This document shows positions 24,942 through 32,783 of a stretch of 64,000 nt of DNA, in pieces. Both the position numbers and the translations under genes were made by a program. Numbering within the stretch: the stretch's first letter is position 1; the number at the start of each line of letters is the position of its first letter. Source of the DNA: Alloyangia pacifica. Its GTDB lineage: Bacteria > Pseudomonadota > Alphaproteobacteria > Rhodobacterales > Rhodobacteraceae. Location: assembly GCF_900116195.1 (NCBI RefSeq), contig NZ_FOZW01000002.1:248001-312000 (forward strand). The letters run 5' to 3'. A model generated the notes under the pieces. That model saw only the letters and a program-made list of their open reading frames with translations, made no database searches and was not told where the DNA came from.

Positions 24942-26066
24942 CTAGGCGGTGGCCGCGTCCGGGATCGGCATGGCGCTGTCGACCCTGCGCGGGAGCGCGG
25001 TGCCCTCGGCGTCGAAGAGGTGGCAGTCGGCGGCGACGAAGGACAGGGTGGCGGGCACCTCCGGGGCGACCTCGGAGGCGCCGGGCAGCAGTGCCGAGAC
25101 CGTGCCGACGTGCTCCAGTTCCGCGTAGGCCACGGTGTTCACGCCGAGCCGCTCGACGACGGTCGGCACCACCTCGATCGACACATCCCCTGAGGTCTGG
25201 CTCAGGTGCTCCGGGCGGATGCCCAGCGTGATCTGCGTGCCTCGCAGCCCCAGCGGTGCCTCGACCGGCACGGTGATCGTGCCGCCGGTGACGAGATGCA
25301 CCGTAGCACCCTCGGGGCCGACAGCGGTGCAGGTGCCGGGGATGAAGTTCATCCGCGGGTTGCCGATGAAGCCCGCCACGAAGAGGTTGTCGGGCTTGTG
25401 GTAGAGTTCCAGCGGCGCGCCGACCTGGCTGATGTTGCCGCCGTCGAGCACAACGATCCGGTCGGCCATGGTCATCGCCTCCACCTGGTCGTGGGTAACG
25501 TAGATCATCGTCGCCTTGAGCTTCTGGTGCAGCGCGGTCAGCTCGATGCGCATTTCGGCGCGCAGCGCGGCGTCGAGGTTCGACAGCGGCTCGTCGAAGA
25601 GGAAGATCGAGGGCTCACGCACGATCGCACGGCCGATGGCGACACGCTGGCGCTGGCCGCCCGAGAGGTTGCCGGGTTTCTGCTGCAGCCGGCTTTCCAG
25701 TTGCAGGACGCGGGCGGCGCGCATCACGCGGTCCTTGATCTCGGCCTCGGGCAGCCTCTCGACGCGCAGCGGAAAGGCGATGTTCTCGAAGACCGACATA
25801 TGCGGGTAAAGCGCGTAGCTCTGGAACACCATGGCGATGCCACGCTTGACGGGGGGCAGATCGTTGACGCGCTGGCCGTCGATCGTGCACTCGCCTTCGG
25901 TGATCTCCTCCAGCCCGCAGATCATCCGCAGCAGGGTGGACTTGCCGCAGCCCGAGGGGCCGACGAAGACGACGAATTCGCCATCCCGGATGTCGAGGTC
26001 GATCCCGTGGATGACCTCAAATTTGTTGAAGCGCTTCTTCACACCGCTCAGGGCAAGCTGTCCCAA
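24942..26066 (-). CDS. CUT1-type sugar ABC transporter ATPase (UgpC/MsmX-like)
   Basis: A 374-residue ATPase with TTG start preceded by AAGGAA. Walker A is GPSGCGKST (residues 36-44), the signature LSGGQRQRVAIGRA and Walker B LFDEPLSNLD follow, then the H-loop THDQVEAMT. The C-terminal third is the TOBE-type regulatory domain of carbohydrate importers (MNFIPGT, LGIRPEHL). It energises the two permeases and binding protein upstream in the same operon. A 10-bp hairpin in the 71-base gap separates it from the binding protein gene. Confidence 0.93.
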   Translation of the reverse strand: MGQLALSGVKKRFNKFEVIHGIDLDIRDGEFVVFVGPSGCGKSTLLRMICGLEEITEGECTIDGQRVNDLPPVKRGIAMVFQSYALYPHMSVFENIAFPLRVERLPEAEIKDRVMRAARVLQLESRLQQKPGNLSGGQRQRVAIGRAIVREPSIFLFDEPLSNLDAALRAEMRIELTALHQKLKATMIYVTHDQVEAMTMADRIVVLDGGNISQVGAPLELYHKPDNLFVAGFIGNPRMNFIPGTCTAVGPEGATVHLVTGGTITVPVEAPLGLRGTQITLGIRPEHLSQTSGDVSIEVVPTVVERLGVNTVAYAELEHVGTVSALLPGASEVAPEVPATLSFVAADCHLFDAEGTALPRRVDSAMPIPDAATA

Positions 26067-26090
26067 GGGAGATTCCTTTCCTAATCAAGC

Positions 26091-26114
26091 GGTCCGGACC
26101 CGAGGGTCCGGACC
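26091..26114 (-). other. Hairpin between binding protein and ATPase genes
   Basis: GGTCCGGACC, loop CGAG, then GGTCCGGACC again: a perfect 10-bp stem, each arm itself palindromic. Its position just after the binding-protein stop suits the usual role of protecting that abundant mRNA segment and reducing read-through into the ATPase gene. Confidence 0.7.
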
Positions 26115-26137
26115 ATGAGAACCCTTGCGGGTTCGGA

Positions 26138-27346
26138 TCACTCGAGTTCCTTGAGGGCCGCGTCGGCCTTGGCCAGCGCGTCGGCCGGTTCCGCCTGGCC
26201 GGTCACCACGGATTGGACCATCTCGATCATGATGTTCTGGAAGCCGCGGTAGTCGGTGAAGAGCGGCTCCGGGCCACCGAACTCGATGCCGTCGATGTAG
26301 GGCGCCCAGTAGGGGTTCTCCGCGACCAGCGCGTCGATGTTGGCGGAGGGGCGCAGCGGGGTCAGGCCTTCGGCGAGGTCATACTCTTCCTGCGCTTCCG
26401 GCGCGGTGAGGAACTTCGCCAGCTCGATGGCCTTTTCCTCGTAGCCGGAGCCCGAGAAGACGGCGAGGCTGTCGGTGATCAGCAGCGTGCCGGGGCCCTC
26501 GGCTTCCGGGCCGAGCGGCAGGTTGGCCACGCCCCAGTCGATGTCGGTGTCCTGCAGGCGCGAGACCGCGCTGATCGAGGCGTGCATCATGGAAACGCCG
26601 CCGTCGAGGAAGATCGCGCGGACCTCGTTCTGCTCGTAGGCGGTCGGGCCTTCCTCGGAGTAGGGGACCAGCGTCTTGTAGGCTTCCAGCGCCTCGAGGT
26701 TCTGCGGCGAGTTCAGGACGATGTTGCCCTCGTCATCAACCACCTGGCCGTTGTTGGTGTACACCCAGTGCAGGAACTGGTGCATGGTGTTGTCGAAGGT
26801 CTTGGCGACGAGGCCGAACCCGGCGCTGTCGGTATTCTCGGTGACCGCCTTGGCGGCGTCGATGACCTCGGCCCAGGTCTTGGGCGGGGTTTCCGGGTCA
26901 AGACCGGCTTCCTTGAAGAGGTCCTTGTTCCAGTAGAAGGCCTTGGTCGAGAAGGCGACCGGAACGCCCCATTGTTCGCCCTGGTAGGTCACCGTGTCGA
27001 CCACGTTGGGGAAGTAGGAAGCCTTTTCCTCGTCGCTCATAGGGATCGGCTCGATCAGGCCGAATTCGGCGAATTCCTTGAGAGTGCGCGATCCGACGTA
27101 GGCGAGACCCACGGGGGTGCCGGCGACGGCGAGCGTGGTCACCTTGTCCTGGCACTGGCCCCAGCCGACAACCTCGGGGGCGACGGTCCAGCCCTCGTTC
27201 TCGGCTTCCCACTGGTCGATGTACTTCTGCTGAACCGGGTTCATGTTGTCGCCGCAGACGATCATCGTGATCTCTTCGGCCATGGCCGGCATCGCTGCGG
27301 TCAGCGCGACGAGCGCGGCGCCGGTGCGAAGAAGGGTCTTGGTCAT
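26138..27346 (-). CDS. Extracellular sugar-binding protein of CUT1 ABC importer
   Basis: A 402-residue family 1 solute-binding protein with a signal peptide (MTKTLLRTGAALVALTAA then MPAMA, cleavage near residue 23). The mature protein begins EEITMIVCGDN. Typical segments include KVTTLAVAGTPVGLAYVG and WGVPVAFSTKAFYWNKDLF, followed by the LFKEAGLDPETPPKTW block of this family. It binds the imported sugar in the periplasm and hands it to the permeases encoded upstream. Aromatic residues around GVPVAFSTKAFYWN fit a carbohydrate ligand, which cannot be named. Being the fourth gene of the operon after a hairpin-rich gap is an unusual order. Confidence 0.92.
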   Translation of the reverse strand: MTKTLLRTGAALVALTAAMPAMAEEITMIVCGDNMNPVQQKYIDQWEAENEGWTVAPEVVGWGQCQDKVTTLAVAGTPVGLAYVGSRTLKEFAEFGLIEPIPMSDEEKASYFPNVVDTVTYQGEQWGVPVAFSTKAFYWNKDLFKEAGLDPETPPKTWAEVIDAAKAVTENTDSAGFGLVAKTFDNTMHQFLHWVYTNNGQVVDDEGNIVLNSPQNLEALEAYKTLVPYSEEGPTAYEQNEVRAIFLDGGVSMMHASISAVSRLQDTDIDWGVANLPLGPEAEGPGTLLITDSLAVFSGSGYEEKAIELAKFLTAPEAQEEYDLAEGLTPLRPSANIDALVAENPYWAPYIDGIEFGGPEPLFTDYRGFQNIMIEMVQSVVTGQAEPADALAKADAALKELE

Positions 27347-27506
27347 TGCTTTTCTCTCCTGTTGGTGCCCCTCGGGGCGGGCCGGGTCTTGCCGCGTCCG
27401 CGGCGGGCCTTTTGGTGCCCCCTTTTGCGGGGGCCGCCGGTCACCCCCTCCCCGGGGGCCGTTGGTGGGCCCCCGCGCGCGGCGCGGGAGCCGGGTCTTG
27501 CGCGGC
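27347..27506 (-). other. G/C-rich hairpin-filled gap between permease and binding protein genes
   Basis: 160 bases with no gene. Several possible stem-loops are present. The clearest is GCCCCC with GGGGGC around TTTTGC at 27417-27434; others include GCCGCGTCCGCGGC and a run of CCCC/GGGG pairs near 27455-27475. They lie upstream of the binding-protein start in the transcript, where they could set differential mRNA stability or pausing. Confidence 0.5.
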
Positions 27507-28367
27507 TTACTGCTTCACCGCCCCGGCGGTGAGGCCGGCCACGAGGTAGCGTTGCAGCGCGAAGATCAGGATCATGGCCGGGGCGATGCCCACGAAGCTT
27601 GCGGCCATGAGTTCATTCCAGATCACCTCCTGGCGACCGAAATAGGCATAGAGGCCGATGGGCAGCGGCATGTACTCGGTCTTGGAGTTGAAGGTCAGCG
27701 CGAAGATGAACTGCTGGGCGTAGGCACCGATGAAGGTGGTGATCGCCACCACGGTGATACCCGGCATCGCCAGCGGCAGGATCACCCGGCGCAGGATGTA
27801 GAAGTGGCTCGCGCCATCGACATAGGCGGCCTCGTCCAGCTCGCGCGGGATGCGGCGCATGTAGGTCGAGAGCAGCCAGATCGCGGTGGGGATGAGGAAG
27901 GCCACCCCCGGCACGATCATCGACCAGTAGGTGTTGAGCATGCCGTAGGCGCGCATCAGCCGGAACAGCGGGATCAGCAGCACCGCGCCCGAAAACATGT
28001 TCACCGCCAGGAAGGCGCCGAGCAGAGTGCCTGAGCCGCGGAAGGTGATCCGGGCGAAGGCATAGGAGGCCGGCACCACCAGGATCAGCACTACGGCGGT
28101 AATCACCGTGGAGATGAAGAAGGAGTTGAAGATGTAGCGGCCGAACTCCGGCACGCTCTCCCACATGGTGAAGTAGGCCTTGAACGAGCCGTTCTCGGGC
28201 AGGAACTTGTAGGGTGTCGAGAACAGCAGCCCGAGCGGCTTCAGCGAGACCAGGAAGCCCTCGATGAAGGGGGCCAGCACGAAGAAGAGGAACACGAAGA
28301 TACCGCAGTACATCAGGACCACTTCCCACCAGCGGTAGCGGTCGATCATGGCGTTTTTCTTCATCAT
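27507..28367 (-). CDS. CUT1-type sugar ABC permease (MalG-like)
   Basis: A 286-residue membrane protein with about six helices. The EAA loop reads ELDEAAYVDGASHFYILRRVILPLAMP (cited in parts: DEAAYVDGA, ILPLAMPG), the coupling helix that contacts the ATPase. Two adjacent ATG codons exist; the first (28367) overlaps the upstream permease stop as ATGA. It forms the translocation pore with the other permease. The MalG-like ending (QRYLVAGLTAGAVKQ) is typical of the second permease of CUT1 systems. Confidence 0.93.
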   Translation of the reverse strand: MMKKNAMIDRYRWWEVVLMYCGIFVFLFFVLAPFIEGFLVSLKPLGLLFSTPYKFLPENGSFKAYFTMWESVPEFGRYIFNSFFISTVITAVVLILVVPASYAFARITFRGSGTLLGAFLAVNMFSGAVLLIPLFRLMRAYGMLNTYWSMIVPGVAFLIPTAIWLLSTYMRRIPRELDEAAYVDGASHFYILRRVILPLAMPGITVVAITTFIGAYAQQFIFALTFNSKTEYMPLPIGLYAYFGRQEVIWNELMAASFVGIAPAMILIFALQRYLVAGLTAGAVKQ

Positions 28368-29248
28368 GTCGTCATCCTCTTCGACAGCTTGGTGACCGCG
28401 CGGAAGTAGAGCAGCGCGAAGGCCGACAGGAACAGGCAGATGACCACCGCGCGCGCCGCGCCTTCGCCGAACTTCTTGGAGCCGAGCGCGGTCGAGTAGG
28501 TGTCGATGATCATCGTCGTGGTCGATCCCGAGGGGCCGCCCTGGGTGAGGATCCAGATCGGATCGAAGGAGTTGAAGGTCGAGATCAGCGAGATCATCGA
28601 CATGGTGATCGCCGCCGGGAAGATCATCGGCAGGGTGATGCGGCGCATCCGGTAGAAGCGGCTGGCGCCATCGGTCCAGGCGGCCTCGTGCAGATCCTGC
28701 GGCACCGATTGCACGGCGGCGAGCATGTACATGGTCACCATCGGCACGCCGATCCATACGTCGGTGATGATCGTCGCCCAGAAGGCGGTGTTGCCATAGG
28801 CAAGGAAGGCCACCGGCCCGTCCACCAGCCCGAAGCGCTGCATCAGCCCGGAGATCATCCCGAACTGGCCGTTGTACATCCAGCCCCACATGAAGATGCC
28901 GATCGCCATGGGCACGATCCACGGCGGCATTGTCAGGATGCGGAAGAGGGCGCGACCGGGCAGGGCGGCGTTGAGCAGCATCGCCCCGCCGGTGCCGATG
29001 ATCATCTTCAGCGAGACCGACAGGAAGGTCCACAGGAAGGTCCGGCCGATGATGGTGGCGAACTCCGCGTCGAAGATCTTGGCATAGTTCTCCCAGCCGA
29101 TGTAATCGGTGGTGCGCCGCAGCGAGGCGTTGGTGAACGACAGGTTCACCGTCTGCAGCAGCGGGTAGACGACGATGGCGGCCACATAGGCCAGCGCCGG
29201 GATCAGCAGGATCCAGGCGAAGATGACGGCTGATTTCTGTCCGGGCAT
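28364..29248 (-). CDS. CUT1-type sugar ABC permease (MalF-like)
   Basis: A 294-residue permease with about six hydrophobic helices. The EAA loop contains DLHEAAWTDGASRFYRMRRI and LPMIFPA. The ATG at 29248 overlaps the stop of the upstream oxidoreductase gene (ATGA on the minus strand), and its own stop overlaps the MalG-like gene. It pairs with that protein in the inner membrane. The fused arrangement with a Gfo/Idh/MocA gene suggests the imported sugar is oxidised soon after entry. Confidence 0.93.
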   Translation of the reverse strand: MPGQKSAVIFAWILLIPALAYVAAIVVYPLLQTVNLSFTNASLRRTTDYIGWENYAKIFDAEFATIIGRTFLWTFLSVSLKMIIGTGGAMLLNAALPGRALFRILTMPPWIVPMAIGIFMWGWMYNGQFGMISGLMQRFGLVDGPVAFLAYGNTAFWATIITDVWIGVPMVTMYMLAAVQSVPQDLHEAAWTDGASRFYRMRRITLPMIFPAAITMSMISLISTFNSFDPIWILTQGGPSGSTTTMIIDTYSTALGSKKFGEGAARAVVICLFLSAFALLYFRAVTKLSKRMTT

Positions 29249-30408
29249 CAGGCCGGCACCCTGGCGTTGAGCGCCTCGTCGAACAGGTCCCACGTGCGCG
29301 ACATCTCGATCACCGAGCGCTTGGCGCGGGCCTCGTCCATGGCCATGACCAGCAGCCCGGCCTCCAGCGCGTCGAGCACCGAAACCGGTTGCTTCGCCCC
29401 GGTCAGCACCGAGGCGATGACCCCCTTCGCCATTTCCTCGTCAGCGCCGTAGTGGTGCGACAGCTCCGAGGCCTCGTAGACCTTGCGCTGCAGCGGCTGG
29501 CGGGTGTGGCTGTCGGTCACGTTGAGATAGCCCCGGACGAAGTCGCCCTCGGCCATGCCGCGGGTGCCGATCACCGCGAAGCGGCGGAAATCGTCCGGCA
29601 CGTTGAGGTTGGTGTGGAAGTTCAGCGCCGCGCCGTTCTCGTATTCGACGATGGCCACCTGGTAGTCGATGATCTCGGCGTCGCTGTCGAAGACCTTGTC
29701 CGACCCGTTCCAGCCCGAGGGTTTCTGGCTATAGACCCCCAGATCGTTGATGCCCCGGTTGCGCGGGTCGTTGGCGGGCACAAAGCTGCGCCGGCCACCG
29801 AAACTGCTGACCCGCTCGGGGCGGGCACCGATGACGCCGTTATAGAGGTCGATATCGTGGCAGCATTTTTCCAGCATGAAGCCACCGGCCCAGCGGTCGT
29901 AGCGCCGCCAGTCGCGCATGAAGAAGGCGCCGTGATAGGGCGGGATGTGCTCACTGGCTTCAATCGAGACCACGTCGCCGAGCTCGCCCCGGGCCTGCGC
30001 GGCGCGCAGGTCGGTGTAGAGCGGCGCATAACGCAGCACGAGGCCGATCAGCAGGTTCTCGACGCCGTATTTCGCCAGCAGCTTGGCAAGCTCGAAACTG
30101 TCTTCCTTGGTGGTGACCACGGGCTTTTCCGAGAACACTTTCACCCCGGCCTCGAAGCCGGCGCGGATGTGCTGCAGGTGCATGTAGTTGGGCGAGCCGA
30201 CCATCAGCAGGTCGAGGTCCTCGGCCTTCAGAAGCTCTTCCACGCTCTCATAGGCGGTGCCTGGGGAGATGCCCTTCTCCTCCAGCAGGCCCATGCCCGC
30301 GGGGGCGGGATCGACGTAGCCGGCGATCTCGAAATCAGGATGCATTTGCGTAAAGACCTGGGCCAGATAGCCAAGGCGGTACCCTAGCCCGACGATGCCG
30401 ACTTTCAT
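29248..30408 (-). CDS. Gfo/Idh/MocA-family oxidoreductase, first gene of the ABC importer operon
   Basis: A 386-residue protein with Rossmann motif VGIVGLGYRLGY at the N terminus and EKP near residue 95 (VFSEKPVVTT). DRWAGGFMLEKCCHDIDLYNGVIGA (cited in parts: GGFMLEKCCHDID) includes the conserved Lys and His of the C-terminal catalytic half. It is longer than the copy at 10,994 and not closely similar. It leads the importer operon with translational coupling to the first permease. The 13-bp dyad at 30485 lies 77 bases upstream. It probably oxidises or reduces the imported sugar with NAD(P). Confidence 0.88.
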   Translation of the reverse strand: MKVGIVGLGYRLGYLAQVFTQMHPDFEIAGYVDPAPAGMGLLEEKGISPGTAYESVEELLKAEDLDLLMVGSPNYMHLQHIRAGFEAGVKVFSEKPVVTTKEDSFELAKLLAKYGVENLLIGLVLRYAPLYTDLRAAQARGELGDVVSIEASEHIPPYHGAFFMRDWRRYDRWAGGFMLEKCCHDIDLYNGVIGARPERVSSFGGRRSFVPANDPRNRGINDLGVYSQKPSGWNGSDKVFDSDAEIIDYQVAIVEYENGAALNFHTNLNVPDDFRRFAVIGTRGMAEGDFVRGYLNVTDSHTRQPLQRKVYEASELSHHYGADEEMAKGVIASVLTGAKQPVSVLDALEAGLLVMAMDEARAKRSVIEMSRTWDLFDEALNARVPA

Positions 30409-30484
30409 TCTCGATCCCTGTTCTTGCCTCGGGTGCCGACGCCATGCATGAGCAGAGACGATGCGGCGTTCGGACCCGAATTCC

Positions 30485-30571
30485 GTAATTTATTTTCGTA
30501 GACTGTGGGCGAGTTTCGTGACAGTCAATATAAAAATGCGAAAGACAGCGGCTATGATGAAATTCATTTTC
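30485..30571. promoter_or_regulatory. Paired 13-bp dyads, proposed RpiR operators (importer operon / nagA operon)
   Basis: GTAATTTATTTTC at 30485-30497 and GAAATTCATTTTC at 30559-30571, start-to-start 74 bp. The second matches the perfect rpiR-upstream palindrome at 12 of 13 positions, the first at 10. They lie between divergent operons, so one protein could control import and breakdown together. The second copy also argues that nagA starts at 30646 and not further upstream. Confidence 0.72.
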
Positions 30572-30645
30572 AGACTCTGCCTCCGGTGCGGGCAATGCGC
30601 TCCGGTCTGGCAAGAGCCTTGCGGGCGCAGGGGGCTTCGAAGCGC

Positions 30646-31785
30646 ATGACGGCAAGGGTTTCTCCGGTTGCGCGCCGACTCTTCGACGGTCGTAACTGGC
30701 ACGAAAACGCGGCGCTGGCGCATGCGGACGGGGTGGTCACCGAGGTGATTCCCGGCGGCGCGCCGGAGGTGGCACTGATCGTTCCCGGCCTCGTCGACCT
30801 GCAGGTCAATGGCGGCGGCGCCGTGCAGTTCAACGACGACACCAGCGCCGAGGGGCTGGCGGCGATCTGCGCCGCGCATCGGACGCTCGGCACGACTTCG
30901 ATCCTTGCCACGCTGATCACCGACACCGCCGCGAAAACCGCCGAGGCGCTCGCAGCCTGCGCGGAGGCGCGCTCGGCGGGGCAGGCCGGATTGGCGGGCC
31001 TGCACCTCGAGGGGCCGCATCTCGATCCGCGCCGCAAGGGCACCCATGCCGAGGAGCTGGTGCGGCCGATGGAGGAGGCTGACCTGCAGCGAATTCTCGC
31101 AGCCGAAGACAGCTGCGGCCATCTGCTGGTGACGCTGGCCCCCGAGGCTGCGACGGCGGAGCAGGTGGCGCGGCTGGTGGCGGGGGGTGTCCAGGTCTCG
31201 CTCGGCCACAGCGATTGCAGCGCCGAGACGGCGGCGGAGTATTTCGCCGCCGGTGCCAGCATGACGACCCACCTGTTCAATGCGATGAGCCAGATGGCGC
31301 ACCGTACCCCCGGTCTCGTCGGGGCCACGCTGGACGCGGGCACGGTGAGCTGCGGGCTGATCGCCGACGGGCATCATGTCAGCGACGTGGCCATGCGGAT
31401 CGCGCTGCGTGGCAAGCGCGGGCCGGGGCATGTCTTCCTCGTCTCGGATGCCATGGCGGCGACCGGCTCGGACCTCGCCGAGATCACCCTGAACGGCCGC
31501 ACGATCTACCGAGCGGGCGGGCGGCTGACGCTGGCCGACGGCACGCTGGCAGGGGCCGACATCTCGATGCTCGACGCGCTGCGCTACTGCGTCGAGGGGC
31601 TCGAAGTGCCGCTCGACGAAGCGCTGCGCATGGCGACGCTCTATCCTGCGCTGGCGGCGGGCCTGACTGGAGTCGGGCATCTGGGTGCGGGGGCACAGGC
31701 GGATTTCCTCGTTCTGGACAACGCGCTGCAGCTGCAATCCGTATGGGTCGGCGGTGACTGCTCCAAGGGCGAGGGCGGGGCATGA
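30646..31785 (+). CDS. nagA: N-acetylglucosamine-6-phosphate deacetylase
   Basis: A 379-residue amidohydrolase of normal NagA length. PGLVDLQVNGGG, LHLEGPHLDP (metal ligand Glu122), SLGHSDC (His188), TTHLFNAM (His209), ADGHHVSD (His243) and LVSDAMAATG (catalytic Asp268) are all in place. It removes acetate from N-acetylglucosamine 6-phosphate in the cytoplasm. The ATG at 30646 follows a GGGGG stretch; an in-frame ATG at 30595 would add 17 residues. Its stop overlaps the kinase start (ATGA-type overlap of 4 bases). This is the strongest evidence that the region handles amino sugars. Confidence 0.93.
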   Translation: MTARVSPVARRLFDGRNWHENAALAHADGVVTEVIPGGAPEVALIVPGLVDLQVNGGGAVQFNDDTSAEGLAAICAAHRTLGTTSILATLITDTAAKTAEALAACAEARSAGQAGLAGLHLEGPHLDPRRKGTHAEELVRPMEEADLQRILAAEDSCGHLLVTLAPEAATAEQVARLVAGGVQVSLGHSDCSAETAAEYFAAGASMTTHLFNAMSQMAHRTPGLVGATLDAGTVSCGLIADGHHVSDVAMRIALRGKRGPGHVFLVSDAMAATGSDLAEITLNGRTIYRAGGRLTLADGTLAGADISMLDALRYCVEGLEVPLDEALRMATLYPALAAGLTGVGHLGAGAQADFLVLDNALQLQSVWVGGDCSKGEGGA

Positions 31786-32702
31786 TCGTCTGTTTCGATA
31801 TCGGTGGCACTTCGGTGAAGAGCGCCGTCGCCACCAGTGTCCACGACGTGCGCGCGCTGTCGCGCCGTCCGACGCCCGGGGATGACTTCGACGCCTTTGT
31901 CGCCACGCTGGCCGCCGCCATCGCCGAGGCCGGTGGTCGCCCCGAGCGCGTCGCAATCTCCATTGCCGGGGTGGTTGATCCCAAGACCGGCCGGGCCACC
32001 GTCGCCAATATCCCCTGCCTGACCGGACGCCGCCTTGCGCCGGAGCTGTCGGCGAAGCTGGGGCTCGAGGTGCTGGTGGCCAATGATGCCGATTGCTTCG
32101 CGCTGGCCGAGGCGGGTGTCGGCGCGGGCCGCGGCCATGACGTGGTCTTCGGCGCGATCATCGGCACCGGAGTCGGTGGCGGGCTAGTGGCCGGGGGGCG
32201 GCTGATCGGCGCGGGCAGCGGCTACGCCGGGGAATGGGGCCACGGGCCGGTGGCCAAGCGGCTGCTCGACTGCCTCGATGCGCCGCTGCCGTCCTATCAG
32301 TGCGGCTGCGGCCTGAAGGGCTGTCTCGATGCCACCTGCTCGGCACGCGGCATCGAGCGGCTGCACCGCGACATTGCCGGGGCCGAGCTGCCGTCCACCG
32401 AGATTCTCGCGCTCTGGCACGCGGGAGACGAGGGCGCGGCGAAGACCGTCGCGGCCTGGCTGGAGCTGCTCTCCGGCCCGCTGGCGATGGTCGTCAACAT
32501 GACCGGGGCGACCGTGGTGGCCGCGGGTGGCGGGCTGTCGAACGACGCTGGGCTGATGCAGGCGCTGGATGCCGCCACCCGGCCGCTCACGCTGTCCAAG
32601 CCGGCCGAGCCGCTGGTGGTACAGGCGCAGTGCCGCACCGAGCCGGGGCTGGTGGGCGCGGCGATCCTCGCCCTGCGCGAGCCGCCGCGCGACGCCGCCT
32701 GA
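31782..32702 (+). CDS. ROK-family sugar kinase (probable N-acetylglucosamine/N-acetylmannosamine kinase)
   Basis: A 306-residue ROK protein. The phosphate motif DIGGTSVK is at residues 6-13, VANDADCFALAEA gives the catalytic Asp, GEWGHGP is the ExGH substrate/zinc motif, and QCGCGLKGCLD around residue 173 is the zinc-binding cluster. There is no N-terminal helix-turn-helix, so it is an enzyme, not a repressor. Translationally coupled to nagA, it should make N-acetylhexosamine 6-phosphate from free sugar delivered by the ABC importer. Confidence 0.9.
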   Translation: MIVCFDIGGTSVKSAVATSVHDVRALSRRPTPGDDFDAFVATLAAAIAEAGGRPERVAISIAGVVDPKTGRATVANIPCLTGRRLAPELSAKLGLEVLVANDADCFALAEAGVGAGRGHDVVFGAIIGTGVGGGLVAGGRLIGAGSGYAGEWGHGPVAKRLLDCLDAPLPSYQCGCGLKGCLDATCSARGIERLHRDIAGAELPSTEILALWHAGDEGAAKTVAAWLELLSGPLAMVVNMTGATVVAAGGGLSNDAGLMQALDAATRPLTLSKPAEPLVVQAQCRTEPGLVGAAILALREPPRDAA

Positions 32703-32783
32703 GCGGATGGTCCGGCACGCGGCGACGAGTTTTCACCAAGGCAGGCCGCTTGCGGCCCGCCGCAACGCAAGGAGGGTCGCCGC

